Positions 1 through 7,652 of a stretch of DNA of 64,000 nucleotides are shown here, one piece after another. Source of the DNA: an uncultured Eubacteriales bacterium (GTDB lineage: Bacteria; Bacillota; Clostridia; Oscillospirales; Acutalibacteraceae); contig CAKSHJ010000001.1 in the NCBI GenBank assembly GCA_934457095.1, forward strand, positions 352,480 to 416,479. The letters run 5' to 3'. The notes beneath the pieces were generated by a model. It saw nothing but the letters and a program-made list of their open reading frames with translations, was not told the origin of the DNA and searched no databases. Position 1 is the first letter of the stretch. Every line of letters begins with the position of its first letter. A program made the translations under genes and the position numbers.

Positions 1-142
1 ATTTTGGGAGCCCGGTCTCCGCTGACAGCTTGCAGACCTCCCGGCTTTTTCGGACGAAGGGAGCAAAAAATCTGTGGGAGGGCACCCACCTGCTATTGAG
101 TAGCAGGTTACTCTTAGCACATTACGGCCGGGCGGGCTTTTT
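1..142 (+). ncRNA. ssrS: Probable 6S RNA (SsrS), 5' end possibly outside the window
   Basis: 6S RNA binds the housekeeping RNA polymerase holoenzyme and mimics an open promoter. Positions 10-17 (GCCCGGTC) pair perfectly with 126-133 (GGCCGGGC) as a closing stem. Inside lies a strong hairpin, ACCTGCTA with TAGCAGGT (about 88-108), preceded by CACC and followed by GTTAC. This matches the layout I recall for the 3' side of the E. coli 6S bubble. The RNA ends in GGGC plus a T-run. At about 128 nt between the closing strands it is short for 6S RNA, so the true closing stem may extend left of the window. The assignment is from memory of the consensus; a covariance-model search would decide. Confidence 0.55.
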
Positions 143-155
143 CAAAAAACAACAG

Positions 156-187
156 GACTCTCGGTGCAAACTCGAGAGTCTTTTTTT
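156..187 (+). terminator. Rho-independent terminator
   Basis: An 8-bp perfect stem (GACTCTCG at 156-163 with CGAGAGTC at 173-180) is followed by seven T. It lies just after the probable 6S RNA and insulates it from the degV gene. Confidence 0.85.
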
Positions 188-203
188 CATTGCTGTGTGC
201 GTA

Positions 204-232
204 TAGACATCCGTACACAAATCCGCTATAAT
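204..232 (+). promoter_or_regulatory. SigA-type promoter for the DegV gene
   Basis: TAGACA at 204-209 and TATAAT at 227-232 are separated by exactly 17 bp. The start codon is 40 bp downstream. It is one of the best promoter matches in the window. Confidence 0.8.
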
Positions 233-272
233 AAAATGCGTAATAAAATCTATCTACGAACGGAGCGTCTCA

Positions 273-1154
273 ATGAGTAACTATCTTGTCATGACCGATT
301 CCACCGCCGATTTTACGCCGCAGCAAATTGAGCAACTCGGCATTGCTGTTATTCCCATGGAATTTTTAATAGAGGAGAAAACCTATCTCAATTACCCCGA
401 TGGCCGAGAAATAACCAACGAACAATTTTACGCCGCTATGCGCGGCGGTATTATGCCCACCACCACACAAATTACCACCGCACGCTTTATAGAGGCCTTT
501 GAGCCGCATTTAAAACAAGGCAAGGATTTGCTGTATATTTGTTTTTCGTCTGCACTGAGTGCCACTTATGAGCGTTCTGTAACCGCTGTGGAAGAATTGC
601 GTAAATTATACCCGCAGCACCAAATCTATACTGTGGATTCCCGCTCGCCCAGCATGGGAGAGGGTCTGCTTGTGATGCAGGCTCTGCATTTGCTGCAAAA
701 CGGCGCAAATGTACAGCAGGCCGCAAAGTGGGTGGAGGATAATCGTAGATATGTTCGTCTTTGGTTCACAGTAAATGATTTAAATCATTTAAAACGCGGC
801 GGCAGAATTTCCTCTGCAGCAGCGCTCGTAGGTGGTATGCTGGGTATTAAGCCAGTATTACAGGTCAACAACAACGGGGAATTGATTCCCACCGAAAAAA
901 TAAGAGGCCGCAAGCAATCCTTAGATTGCCTTGTCAGCCGCATGGCGGAATCGATTGAGAAGCCGCAGGAGCAAACCGTTTATATTATGCACGGCGATGC
1001 CTTAGAGGATGCGCAATATGTTGCTTCGGCTATCCGGGAGCAAATTCCGGAGGTAAAAGAGGTGCAAATTCAATTTGTAGGACCTATCATCGGCAGTCAT
1101 ACCGGAGACGGCATTATGTGTGTCATCTACATGGGCAAGGAGCGCCCGATTTAA
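273..1154 (+). CDS. DegV family protein (fatty-acid-binding)
   Basis: The 293-residue protein is full length for the DegV family, whose members bind a fatty acid and can serve as the FakB subunit of fatty acid kinase in Firmicutes. The N-terminal TDSTADF motif, the PTTTQ segment near residue 62, a lipid-pocket region near residue 90 (FSSALSATY) and the C-terminal GSHTGDG motif are all family hallmarks. No signal peptide or membrane segment is present, so it is cytosolic. It is monocistronic, with its own promoter at 204-232 and a terminator at 1164-1204. No FakA-type kinase gene is nearby, so the exact role stays open. Confidence 0.9.
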   Translation: MSNYLVMTDSTADFTPQQIEQLGIAVIPMEFLIEEKTYLNYPDGREITNEQFYAAMRGGIMPTTTQITTARFIEAFEPHLKQGKDLLYICFSSALSATYERSVTAVEELRKLYPQHQIYTVDSRSPSMGEGLLVMQALHLLQNGANVQQAAKWVEDNRRYVRLWFTVNDLNHLKRGGRISSAAALVGGMLGIKPVLQVNNNGELIPTEKIRGRKQSLDCLVSRMAESIEKPQEQTVYIMHGDALEDAQYVASAIREQIPEVKEVQIQFVGPIIGSHTGDGIMCVIYMGKERPI

Positions 1155-1163
1155 CCCCAAAGT

Positions 1164-1204
1164 AACTGTTCAATGCCATATTGAACAGTTGCCTTTTATT
1201 TTTA
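1164..1204 (+). terminator. Rho-independent terminator after degV
   Basis: An 11-bp perfect stem (AACTGTTCAAT at 1164-1174 with its complement at 1180-1190) is followed by a T-rich tract. Confidence 0.85.
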
Positions 1205-1255
1205 CATGCCATAGCGCACTTTGCATATACTAAAGGCAATGTGCAAGTAATTCCC

Positions 1256-1284
1256 TTTACTTTTTTTCCAAATTATGCTATGCT
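1256..1284 (+). promoter_or_regulatory. Possible promoter for the first ABC importer operon
   Basis: TTTACT (1256-1261) and TATGCT (1279-1284) are 17 bp apart, which is a moderate SigA match. A TATAAT at 1321-1326 is an alternative -10 box but has no good -35 box. The stretch 1205-1345 otherwise shows no riboswitch I recognise. Confidence 0.4.
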
Positions 1285-1345
1285 TTTACCAAAACAGTTT
1301 CCTGCCGCTAACCAAAATAATATAATACGAAAAGAGGTTACTTTT

Positions 1346-2347
1346 ATGAAAAAGTTATTTGCTTTGGCACTTGCCTTGTTCATTGCCGTGGTATTCACCG
1401 GCTGCTCCGCAAATAATGCGCAAACTCAAAGCGTCGCCAAGGTTGACCTGAATATCATTGCGCTCAAGGGCCCCACCGCCATGGGTATGGTGAAATTTAT
1501 GAGCGATGCCGAACAAAATACCGTAACCGACAACCGTTACCATTTCTCCATTGCGGCCTCGGTGGACGAGGTTACGCCGAAAATTGCACAGGGACAGGTG
1601 GATATTGCCGCTGTACCTGCAAATTTGGCCTCCGTTTTGTACAACAATACCAACGGCGGTATACAAGTTCTGGCAATCAATACGCTTGGCGTACTTTATA
1701 TGGTGGAGGACGGTAATTCTATTACGTCCGTTGAGGATTTGCGCGGTAAAACCATTTATGCAAGCGGCAAAGGCGCTACTCCCGAATACGCTTTAAATTA
1801 TATTCTAGAACAAAACGGCATTGAACCGGAAAAAGATGTAACCATAGAATGGAAAAGCGAGCATACCGAATGCGTAGCGGCGTTGACCGCAAACAAAAAC
1901 GCCATTGCTATGCTGCCGCAGCCCTTTGTAACAACGGCACAAACTAAGAATGAAAATTTGCGCATTGCGCTTGACTTGAACCGCGAATGGGAAAAATTGC
2001 AGGAAAACAGTACGCAGCCCTCTGCCCTGCTGACCGGCGTTGTGATTGCTAGAAAAACCTTTGCAGAGGAAAATCCACAGGCGGTCAAGGCATTTTTGGC
2101 GCATTACCAGGATTCGGTTATATTTGTAAATGAAAATACCGAACAAGCGGCTATTCTGGTGGAGCAATATGACATTGTTCCGCAGGCCGTTGCGCAAAAG
2201 GCGCTTCCCGCGTGCAATATTACGCTGATTACCGGCACAGAAATGAAGCAAAAGCTTTCGGGATATTTGGCGGTATTGAATGGGCAGAACCCCAAAGCCA
2301 TAGGCGGTACTCTGCCTGCAGACGACTTCTATTACCATGCGGAATAA
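1346..2347 (+). CDS. ABC importer substrate-binding lipoprotein (NitT/TauT type)
   Basis: A 333-residue periplasmic-binding-protein-like lipoprotein. I place the start at 1346, where AAAGAGG precedes ATG and MKK begins a hydrophobic signal ending in the lipobox FTGC (Cys at about residue 20). The longer upstream reading frame lacks these signals. The mature part follows the NMT1/SsuA fold pattern: a GPTAMGM loop, a repeated 'VDIAAVP' ligand-site region near residue 90, and an EDLRGKTIYASG segment near residue 130. The gene is followed, with 11 bp overlap, by a permease and then an ATPase. The ligand cannot be read from sequence; anions such as sulfonates or nitrate, thiamine precursors or other small molecules are all possible. 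Confidence 0.8.
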   Translation: MKKLFALALALFIAVVFTGCSANNAQTQSVAKVDLNIIALKGPTAMGMVKFMSDAEQNTVTDNRYHFSIAASVDEVTPKIAQGQVDIAAVPANLASVLYNNTNGGIQVLAINTLGVLYMVEDGNSITSVEDLRGKTIYASGKGATPEYALNYILEQNGIEPEKDVTIEWKSEHTECVAALTANKNAIAMLPQPFVTTAQTKNENLRIALDLNREWEKLQENSTQPSALLTGVVIARKTFAEENPQAVKAFLAHYQDSVIFVNENTEQAAILVEQYDIVPQAVAQKALPACNITLITGTEMKQKLSGYLAVLNGQNPKAIGGTLPADDFYYHAE

Positions 2348-3101
2348 CAAAAATAAACCTCACACCAAATTGAAGCTGTGGGCAATTGCAGCATGGCTTC
2401 TCATTTGGCAAATCTGCGCCATGGCAATTGGACAGGACCTGCTGTTAGTCTCGCCTGTTACGGCGATTTGGCGGTTGTTTACTCTTGCTTGCACAGGCTC
2501 TTTTTGGCTTTCTGTTACCTTTTCGGTAATGCGTATTTTAGGCGGTTTTTTTGCCGCTTGTATAGCCGGTATTTTACTTGCTGCGCTCTCTGCCAAATAC
2601 AAATATGTTGCACAATTTTTAGCGCCGTTGATGGTAACGGTAAAGGCTGTTCCCGTGGCCTCCTTTGTCATTTTAATTCTAATCTGGGTTTCCTCGAAAA
2701 ACCTATCTGTTCTAATTTCCTTTTTTATGGTATTGCCCATTATTTATACCAATACGAGAAATGGTATTGCCCATTGTAACAAGCAACTATTGGAAATGGC
2801 GCAGGTATTCAGAGTGTCTCCGCTGCGCAAAATACGCTACATTTATGTTTCTGAGTTGCTACCGTTTTTTCAGGCGGCATGCAGTATTTCGCTGGGGCTT
2901 TGTTGGAAGGCCGGCGTTGCGGCAGAGGTCATCGGTATTCCGAAAAACTCGATTGGTCAGCATTTATATAATGCAAAAATTTATTTAAATACCGCCGATT
3001 TATTCGCTTGGACTATCGTAATCATCGTCATCAGCCTTGTATTTGAAAAGCTGTTTCTCCGATTGCTGAACAAGGGTATAAAACGACTGGAAAGGATTTG
3101 A
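2337..3101 (+). CDS. ABC importer permease (BPD_transp_1, NitT/TauT type)
   Basis: A 254-residue integral membrane protein with about six hydrophobic segments and the cytoplasmic EAA-like loop typical of SsuC/TauC permeases (ELLEMAQVFRVSPLRKIRYI, about residues 150-170), which docks the ATPase. The start codon lies inside the end of the binding-protein gene and the next gene begins 1 bp after its stop, so the three genes are translationally linked. It forms the membrane channel of the importer encoded at 1346-3678. The substrate is unknown. Confidence 0.85.
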   Translation: MRNNKNKPHTKLKLWAIAAWLLIWQICAMAIGQDLLLVSPVTAIWRLFTLACTGSFWLSVTFSVMRILGGFFAACIAGILLAALSAKYKYVAQFLAPLMVTVKAVPVASFVILILIWVSSKNLSVLISFFMVLPIIYTNTRNGIAHCNKQLLEMAQVFRVSPLRKIRYIYVSELLPFFQAACSISLGLCWKAGVAAEVIGIPKNSIGQHLYNAKIYLNTADLFAWTIVIIVISLVFEKLFLRLLNKGIKRLERI

Positions 3102-3102
3102 T

Positions 3103-3678
3103 ATGGAAATCAACATCAACGAGCTGTGTAAAACCTTTGGCTCGCATACAATATTTGACCGATTTTGTGCAAAAATTCCCATTGGAGAAGTAACTTGGCT
3201 TACAGCGCCCTCCGGCAGCGGAAAAACTACGTTTTTACGCATTTTAATGGGCTTAGAATCGGCAGATAGCGGTGAAATTATCGGCATACAGCAGTTAAAG
3301 CAAAGCGTCGTATTTCAAGAGGACCGCCTATGCGAAAATTTAAGCGCGGCAACCAATATTAAGCTACCCAATCCGCACCTGCAAAATGAAACCATTTTAG
3401 AGGCATTGCAGCAGGTGGGTTTGTTCGAATATGCACATTGTCCGATTTCAGAATTCTCCGGCGGTATGAAGCGTCGAGTCGCTATTCTGCGGGCATTGCT
3501 TGCAGAATATGATATTTTATTTTTAGACGAACCCTTTAAGGGACTGGATGCGCAAACAAAAGCAACCGTCATTGCACAGGTAAATCAGCGCAGTTTTGGA
3601 AAAACCGTGGTTCTGGTCACCCACGACCAAATCGAAGCCGATGCATTGAAAATTTCCCACACCATTGCTCTCCCATGA
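3103..3678 (+). CDS. ABC importer ATP-binding protein
   Basis: A 191-residue ATPase with Walker A (APSGSGKTT, near residue 33), Q-loop (VVFQED), signature (FSGGMKRR), Walker B (ILFLDEP), D-loop and H-loop (VTHD). It is shorter than the usual 230-260 residues of SsuB/TauB, because the C-terminal part after the H-loop is nearly absent; the catalytic core is complete. AAGGA precedes the ATG. It energises the permease encoded just upstream and is the last gene of the operon, which ends at the terminator at 3685-3713. Confidence 0.88.
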   Translation: MEININELCKTFGSHTIFDRFCAKIPIGEVTWLTAPSGSGKTTFLRILMGLESADSGEIIGIQQLKQSVVFQEDRLCENLSAATNIKLPNPHLQNETILEALQQVGLFEYAHCPISEFSGGMKRRVAILRALLAEYDILFLDEPFKGLDAQTKATVIAQVNQRSFGKTVVLVTHDQIEADALKISHTIALP

Positions 3679-3684
3679 TAAAAA

Positions 3685-3713
3685 GCATTCGCCAAACAGC
3701 GAATGCCTTTTTT
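3685..3713. terminator. Bidirectional terminator between the ABC operon and ruvX
   Basis: An 8-bp perfect stem (GCATTCGC with GCGAATGC) is flanked by A-rich sequence on the left and six T on the right. It can therefore end both the plus-strand importer operon and the minus-strand pyrimidine operon, which converge here. Confidence 0.85.
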
Positions 3714-3724
3714 ATGTCCAAATA

Positions 3725-4150
3725 TTATATTTCACGCCGGTTTTTGCGGAAATGCAAATAGTCCTGCAAAATAACGGTTGCCGCTACGGCATCCACCACC
3801 GCTTTGCGCTTCTTCCCGCGGGTATCGGTCACATTCAAATAGCTATGCGCCGTCACAGTCGTACCGCGCTCGTCATACAACGCCACAGCAAGCCCTGTAT
3901 GTATCTGTAATTTTTCTGCAAATGCGCGACACCGTTTTGCACTTTCTCCTTCACTGCCGTCCATATTTTTGGGCAAACCCACCACCAATTGCTTTGGTTG
4001 CTGCTCCACAATCAACTGTCCTAATTTCTCTAATAAGCGCTCTTCATTATGCTCGTGAATCACCGCAACCGGAGAGGCCAACAGCTCATTTTCGTCGCAA
4101 ATTGCAATGCCGGTGCGCACCTTACCCAAATCTACCGCCATAATTTTCAT
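3725..4150 (-). CDS. ruvX: Putative pre-16S rRNA nuclease / RuvX (YqgF family)
   Basis: A 141-residue RNase H-fold protein. It begins MKIMAVDLGKVRTGIAI with the first catalytic Asp at residue 6, and carries the conserved VVGLPKNMDGSEG segment (about 65-77) and the DERGTT motif (about 105). The family processes the 16S rRNA 5' end and was earlier proposed as a Holliday-junction resolvase. I choose the ATG at 4150 because GGAGA lies 8 bp upstream and it forms an ATGA overlap with the stop of the preceding phosphatase gene. It is the last gene of the pyrF-pyrK-pyrD transcription unit. Confidence 0.88.
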   Translation of the reverse strand: MKIMAVDLGKVRTGIAICDENELLASPVAVIHEHNEERLLEKLGQLIVEQQPKQLVVGLPKNMDGSEGESAKRCRAFAEKLQIHTGLAVALYDERGTTVTAHSYLNVTDTRGKKRKAVVDAVAATVILQDYLHFRKNRREI

Positions 4151-4842
4151 TTCAACATCTCCTCGTCCCATTCCGTTTTGGAACGGTGTTCAGGTCTCCA
4201 CCACCCCTGCTTTGCTAAGGTGGAGGTCTCCTGCGTTAAATGCGAGGCGTCATTTGCCAAAACTACCGTAGGATTGAGCGCCTTATCAAATTCAATCAAG
4301 CTCACAGCGGTATTGTCGCACCAGTCCACATCGTTGATTTCCTCAATGGGTTTGCCCATTGCCCAGCATAAAAAATTGCGAATAGCGCAGCCGTGAGAAG
4401 TAATGCATATTGTTTTTTCCAAATTCCCCTTCACTATTTCCAATACGGCACGCTGCATACGGGCATATACATGCCGCATAGGCTCGCCGTTTTTAGGCGT
4501 AAAATCCTGCGGTCTTGTATTCCAGAGCAGGGCTTCCTGCGGGTATAATTCCGGTAACTCCCGAAACGAACGTCCCTCCCAATCTCCACCGTTAATTTCA
4601 ATCAAATCCTCATGCATTTGCACCGGCAAATTGCGAAAGCTGTTTACCGCCTGCGCCGTTTGATAGGCACGCTTTAACGGACTGGAATAAATGGCGTCTA
4701 TTTGCATATTGCGGCAGCGCAAACGAAGCAAATCCAACTGCACCCTGCCGTTTGGACTAATCTCGGAATCGGTGTGCCCTTGAAATATGCGCCTGATATT
4801 TCCCTCCGCCTCGCCATGGCGAATCAAAATTACACGGGTCAT
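4147..4842 (-). CDS. Histidine phosphatase family protein (phosphoglycerate mutase-like)
   Basis: A 231-residue branch-1 histidine phosphatase. The catalytic RHGE motif is near residue 9, followed by the GN..RIFQG substrate loop, and the second catalytic His lies in ITSHG. Members dephosphorylate sugar phosphates, alpha-ribazole phosphate or other small molecules; the substrate is not evident. The ATG at 4842 follows a GGGAGG site and overlaps the pyrD stop by ATGA; a TTG 15 bp earlier is unlikely. It is embedded between pyrD and ruvX with 4-bp overlaps on both sides, so it is co-translated with the pyrimidine genes although no role in that pathway is implied. Confidence 0.85.
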   Translation of the reverse strand: MTRVILIRHGEAEGNIRRIFQGHTDSEISPNGRVQLDLLRLRCRNMQIDAIYSSPLKRAYQTAQAVNSFRNLPVQMHEDLIEINGGDWEGRSFRELPELYPQEALLWNTRPQDFTPKNGEPMRHVYARMQRAVLEIVKGNLEKTICITSHGCAIRNFLCWAMGKPIEEINDVDWCDNTAVSLIEFDKALNPTVVLANDASHLTQETSTLAKQGWWRPEHRSKTEWDEEMLK

Positions 4843-5762
4843 GTGCGACCCTCCCAAGGATGCATTTTTCCGGTTAATTCCGTAACTGAGGCAATGCCGG
4901 TTTCGTCCAAATAACGGTTTAAGCCCTCTGTAATTTCAACAGGCGCATACGGATTTGCAAAAAATACCGTGCCAAGCTGCAAAGCAGAGGCCCCTGCCAG
5001 CATCAATTCCACGGCATCTTGCCAGCAGGAAATGCCGCCCATACCCACAATGGGAATCTTGACCCGATTGTACGCCTGCCAAACCATGCGTACGGCAACC
5101 GGCAACAACGCCGGTCCGGAAACACCTCCGGTATTGTTGCGAATAATCGGGCGGCGCGTATGAATGTCTATGCGCATACCCGTCAGCGTGTTAATCATGG
5201 AAATAACGTCTGCACCGCCGGCCTCGGCGGCAGCTGCAATATCACCGATGTCCGCTACATTTGGCGAAAGCTTTACCATAAGCGGTTTTTTACAATATTT
5301 GCGCACCGCTGCGGTAATTTGCTCCACGCCCGTGCAGGAGGTTCCGAATTGTACACCACCCTGCTTTACATTCGGACAGGAAATATTCATCTCCAACATA
5401 TCAACCTCGGTGGCAGACAATTTCTCTGCCATAGCGCAGTATTCCTCGGGCGTATTGCCGGCAATATTGGCAATGACCACCGTATTCTGCGCCTTGAGCC
5501 AAGGCAGGTCATGGGTAATAAAATGGTCCACACCCGGGTTTTGCAATCCAATCGCATTGAGCATACAGCCTGGCGCTTCTGCAATTCTCGGCGGCGGGTT
5601 TCCGGGGCGTTCGGTTAGCGTAATGCCCTTGCTGGAAACGCCTCCCAATACCGACAGCGGGTAAAGTTCGCTGTATTCCCGACCAAATCCAAATGTGCCC
5701 GAAGCTGCTATCAATGGGTTGGAAAAATGTACTCCCGCAACCGTTACCTGTAAATCGGCCAT
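4839..5762 (-). CDS. pyrD: Dihydroorotate dehydrogenase B, catalytic subunit
   Basis: A 307-residue class 1B dihydroorotate dehydrogenase (FMN), which oxidises dihydroorotate to orotate in UMP synthesis. Visible hallmarks are NPLIAASGTFGFG at the N terminus, the MNISCPN motif with the catalytic Cys (about residue 130), VKLSPNV, the INTLTG segment, and the FMN phosphate loop GMGGI. AAGGTGG precedes the ATG at 5762; a TTG 6 bp upstream is rejected. The electron-transfer subunit PyrK is encoded 26 bp upstream, consistent with the NAD-dependent PyrDB-PyrK heterotetramer of Firmicutes. Confidence 0.96.
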   Translation of the reverse strand: MADLQVTVAGVHFSNPLIAASGTFGFGREYSELYPLSVLGGVSSKGITLTERPGNPPPRIAEAPGCMLNAIGLQNPGVDHFITHDLPWLKAQNTVVIANIAGNTPEEYCAMAEKLSATEVDMLEMNISCPNVKQGGVQFGTSCTGVEQITAAVRKYCKKPLMVKLSPNVADIGDIAAAAEAGGADVISMINTLTGMRIDIHTRRPIIRNNTGGVSGPALLPVAVRMVWQAYNRVKIPIVGMGGISCWQDAVELMLAGASALQLGTVFFANPYAPVEITEGLNRYLDETGIASVTELTGKMHPWEGRT

Positions 5763-5788
5763 AGTCAAACCACCTTTTCTGTTCGTTA

Positions 5789-6547
5789 TTAAAATACCAG
5801 CTTTTTATAGTCAAAAACCGGGCCGTCCTTGCATACATGACTGTAAGTTTCACCGTTTTGGCGCTTAGTTTTGCAGGCACAGCCAAGGCATGCGCCTACA
5901 CCGCATGCCATACGCTCCTCCAAAGAAACCTGCAATGGAACGCCGTTTTTTTGAGCAATGCCCGCCAAGGCCTTTAGCATAGGCAGCGGGCCGCAAGCAA
6001 ACATTTCCTCAAACGCGAGTCCGTCGAAGCAATCCGTCACCAAACCGTGATGTCCATAGCTGCCATCATCGGTTACCACCATCACCTTGCAGCCGATTTT
6101 TTGAAAGTCCTGCTCTAAAATCACGAATTCTCGGCTACGAAAACCGAGTACTACGGTAGCATTTTGCGCATATTGTTTTGCAAGGTACAGTAGCGGCGGT
6201 ACCCCAATGCCGCCTCCTACAAGTAACACCTGTTTGTCGGTGTCGCCAATTTCATAACCGTGACCCAACGGCGCTAATAAATTCATGCTGTCGCCCACCT
6301 GCAATTTTGAGAGAATTTCCGTACCCTCCCCGCGAATTTGAAACACCATCCGCAGGGTATCGCGCTGCTTATCGACATCACACACCGAGATAGGACGGCG
6401 CAACGTTTTGCCCGGCACTTGAATGTGTACAAATTGCCCCGGCTGCGCTGCTTTGGCAAGCTCGCCTGCATCCAGTGTAAAATCATAGGTATCCGTTGCA
6501 ATTTTGCAACGGTTTAAAATTTTACAGGTTTTTACATCAAATTTCAT
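5789..6547 (-). CDS. pyrK: Dihydroorotate dehydrogenase B, electron transfer subunit
   Basis: A 252-residue ferredoxin-reductase-like flavoprotein that passes electrons from PyrD to NAD+ through FAD and a [2Fe-2S] cluster. The FAD-binding RPISVCD motif (about residue 50), the LVGGGIGVPPL nucleotide-binding loop (about 108) and the C-terminal Cys cluster CGVGACLGCAC plus a later HVC are all present. GGGAGG lies 5 bp before the ATG. It sits between pyrF and pyrD in one transcription unit. Confidence 0.96.
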   Translation of the reverse strand: MKFDVKTCKILNRCKIATDTYDFTLDAGELAKAAQPGQFVHIQVPGKTLRRPISVCDVDKQRDTLRMVFQIRGEGTEILSKLQVGDSMNLLAPLGHGYEIGDTDKQVLLVGGGIGVPPLLYLAKQYAQNATVVLGFRSREFVILEQDFQKIGCKVMVVTDDGSYGHHGLVTDCFDGLAFEEMFACGPLPMLKALAGIAQKNGVPLQVSLEERMACGVGACLGCACKTKRQNGETYSHVCKDGPVFDYKKLVF

Positions 6548-6570
6548 AGCGTCCTCCCATTTTTACAAGC

Positions 6571-7500
6571 TTAACCAATGCTCCCAATACGCTTACGTAA
6601 ATCGTCCCGCATACGCACAGCCTCTTCCGCCGCGGCCTTTGCATAATCCTGTTCGTCAAAACCGTGCTTTTGCCATGCGCACATAATGCCTCGCGAGGAA
6701 TTGATAACCGCGCCCAAACCCCTTTCGTCAAAGCCATGGATTACATCATCCGCACCGCCTCCCTGCGCGCCATAGCCCGGCACCAAAAAAAAGGTTTGCG
6801 GTAAATTTCGGCGCAACTCCTTTAACTGTTCGGGGTAAGTTGCGCCCACTACGGCTCCTACCGCGCTGTAACCGTATTTTCCCATATGCGCCTTACCCCA
6901 CGACTGACACATCTGCCCTACAGTCATATAGAGCGTTTTCTTTGCCTCAGTCAGGGTATCCTGCAATTCTCCTGAGGAAGGATTCGAGGTTTTGACCAGC
7001 ACGAAAATCCCCTTATCCTCTTGCTTGCAAATATCCAAAAGCGGCAAAATACCGTCCGAACCCAAATAGGCGTTTACCGTTAAGGCGTCACCCGCAAACG
7101 GTACTATTTGTTCCCCCTCTATATCCACCTGCCCCAAGTGAGCAACCGCATACGCCTGCATAGTCGTACCAATGTCATTGCGTTTGCCATCTGTTATCAC
7201 AAACATGCCCTTTTCCCGTGCATATTCCATGGTATCGTGCAGTGCGCGCATACCCTGCCAGCCATACATTTCGTAATAGGCGCACTGCGGCTTTATTGCC
7301 GGCACAATAGTATGCAATGCGTCAATCAAACCCTTATTAAACGCAAATAATACTGCTGCCGCACCCTCTAAGGTTTTACCGTGCTTTGCAAAGCATTCCT
7401 GTTTTATATACGCCGGAATATAGCTTAATTGGGGGTCTAAACCCGCAACGGTGGGGTTTTGTTTTTCTATTATATTGGCAATCAAACGGTCCATAGACAT
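6571..7500 (-). CDS. pyrF: Orotidine 5'-phosphate decarboxylase, type 2
   Basis: A 309-residue enzyme that converts OMP to UMP. It belongs to the longer type 2 subfamily (about 270-310 residues). The catalytic D-K-x-x-D tetrad lies in ITDGKRNDIGTT (about residues 98-109), and the phosphate-binding end reads VPGYGAQGG and SSRGI. GGAGGGATCT precedes the ATG. It is the first gene of the unit pyrF-pyrK-pyrD-phosphatase-ruvX, with its own promoter at 7540-7568. Confidence 0.95.
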   Translation of the reverse strand: MSMDRLIANIIEKQNPTVAGLDPQLSYIPAYIKQECFAKHGKTLEGAAAVLFAFNKGLIDALHTIVPAIKPQCAYYEMYGWQGMRALHDTMEYAREKGMFVITDGKRNDIGTTMQAYAVAHLGQVDIEGEQIVPFAGDALTVNAYLGSDGILPLLDICKQEDKGIFVLVKTSNPSSGELQDTLTEAKKTLYMTVGQMCQSWGKAHMGKYGYSAVGAVVGATYPEQLKELRRNLPQTFFLVPGYGAQGGGADDVIHGFDERGLGAVINSSRGIMCAWQKHGFDEQDYAKAAAEEAVRMRDDLRKRIGSIG

Positions 7501-7539
7501 ATAGATCCCTCCGCATAAATGGTATTCGCTTTTTTAAAT

Positions 7540-7568
7540 ATTATAGCAAAATTTGCAATGTTTGAAAA
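7540..7568 (-). promoter_or_regulatory. Promoter for the pyrF-pyrK-pyrD unit
   Basis: On the minus strand TTTTCA (7563-7568) and TATAAT (7540-7545) are 17 bp apart, about 40 bp upstream of pyrF. No PyrR-type attenuator is visible in the short leader. Confidence 0.6.
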
Positions 7569-7652
7569 GGCTTTGCAAGCAAAGTGACTTTTTTATGCAA
7601 AAAACAGCATTTGAAAAGCGCGAAAAATACACACGCCGTCAAATACCGTTGT

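Noticed and set aside
1181..1345. Extended N terminus for the first binding protein
   Set aside because: The extension begins inside a terminator stem. A good signal peptide and ribosome binding site appear at 1346.
5164..5664. Plus-strand open frame of 166 codons opposite pyrD
   Set aside because: It is fully antisense to a clear pyrD gene, shows no family motif and has no ribosome binding site; similar shadows occur opposite other genes (for example 39802-40296).
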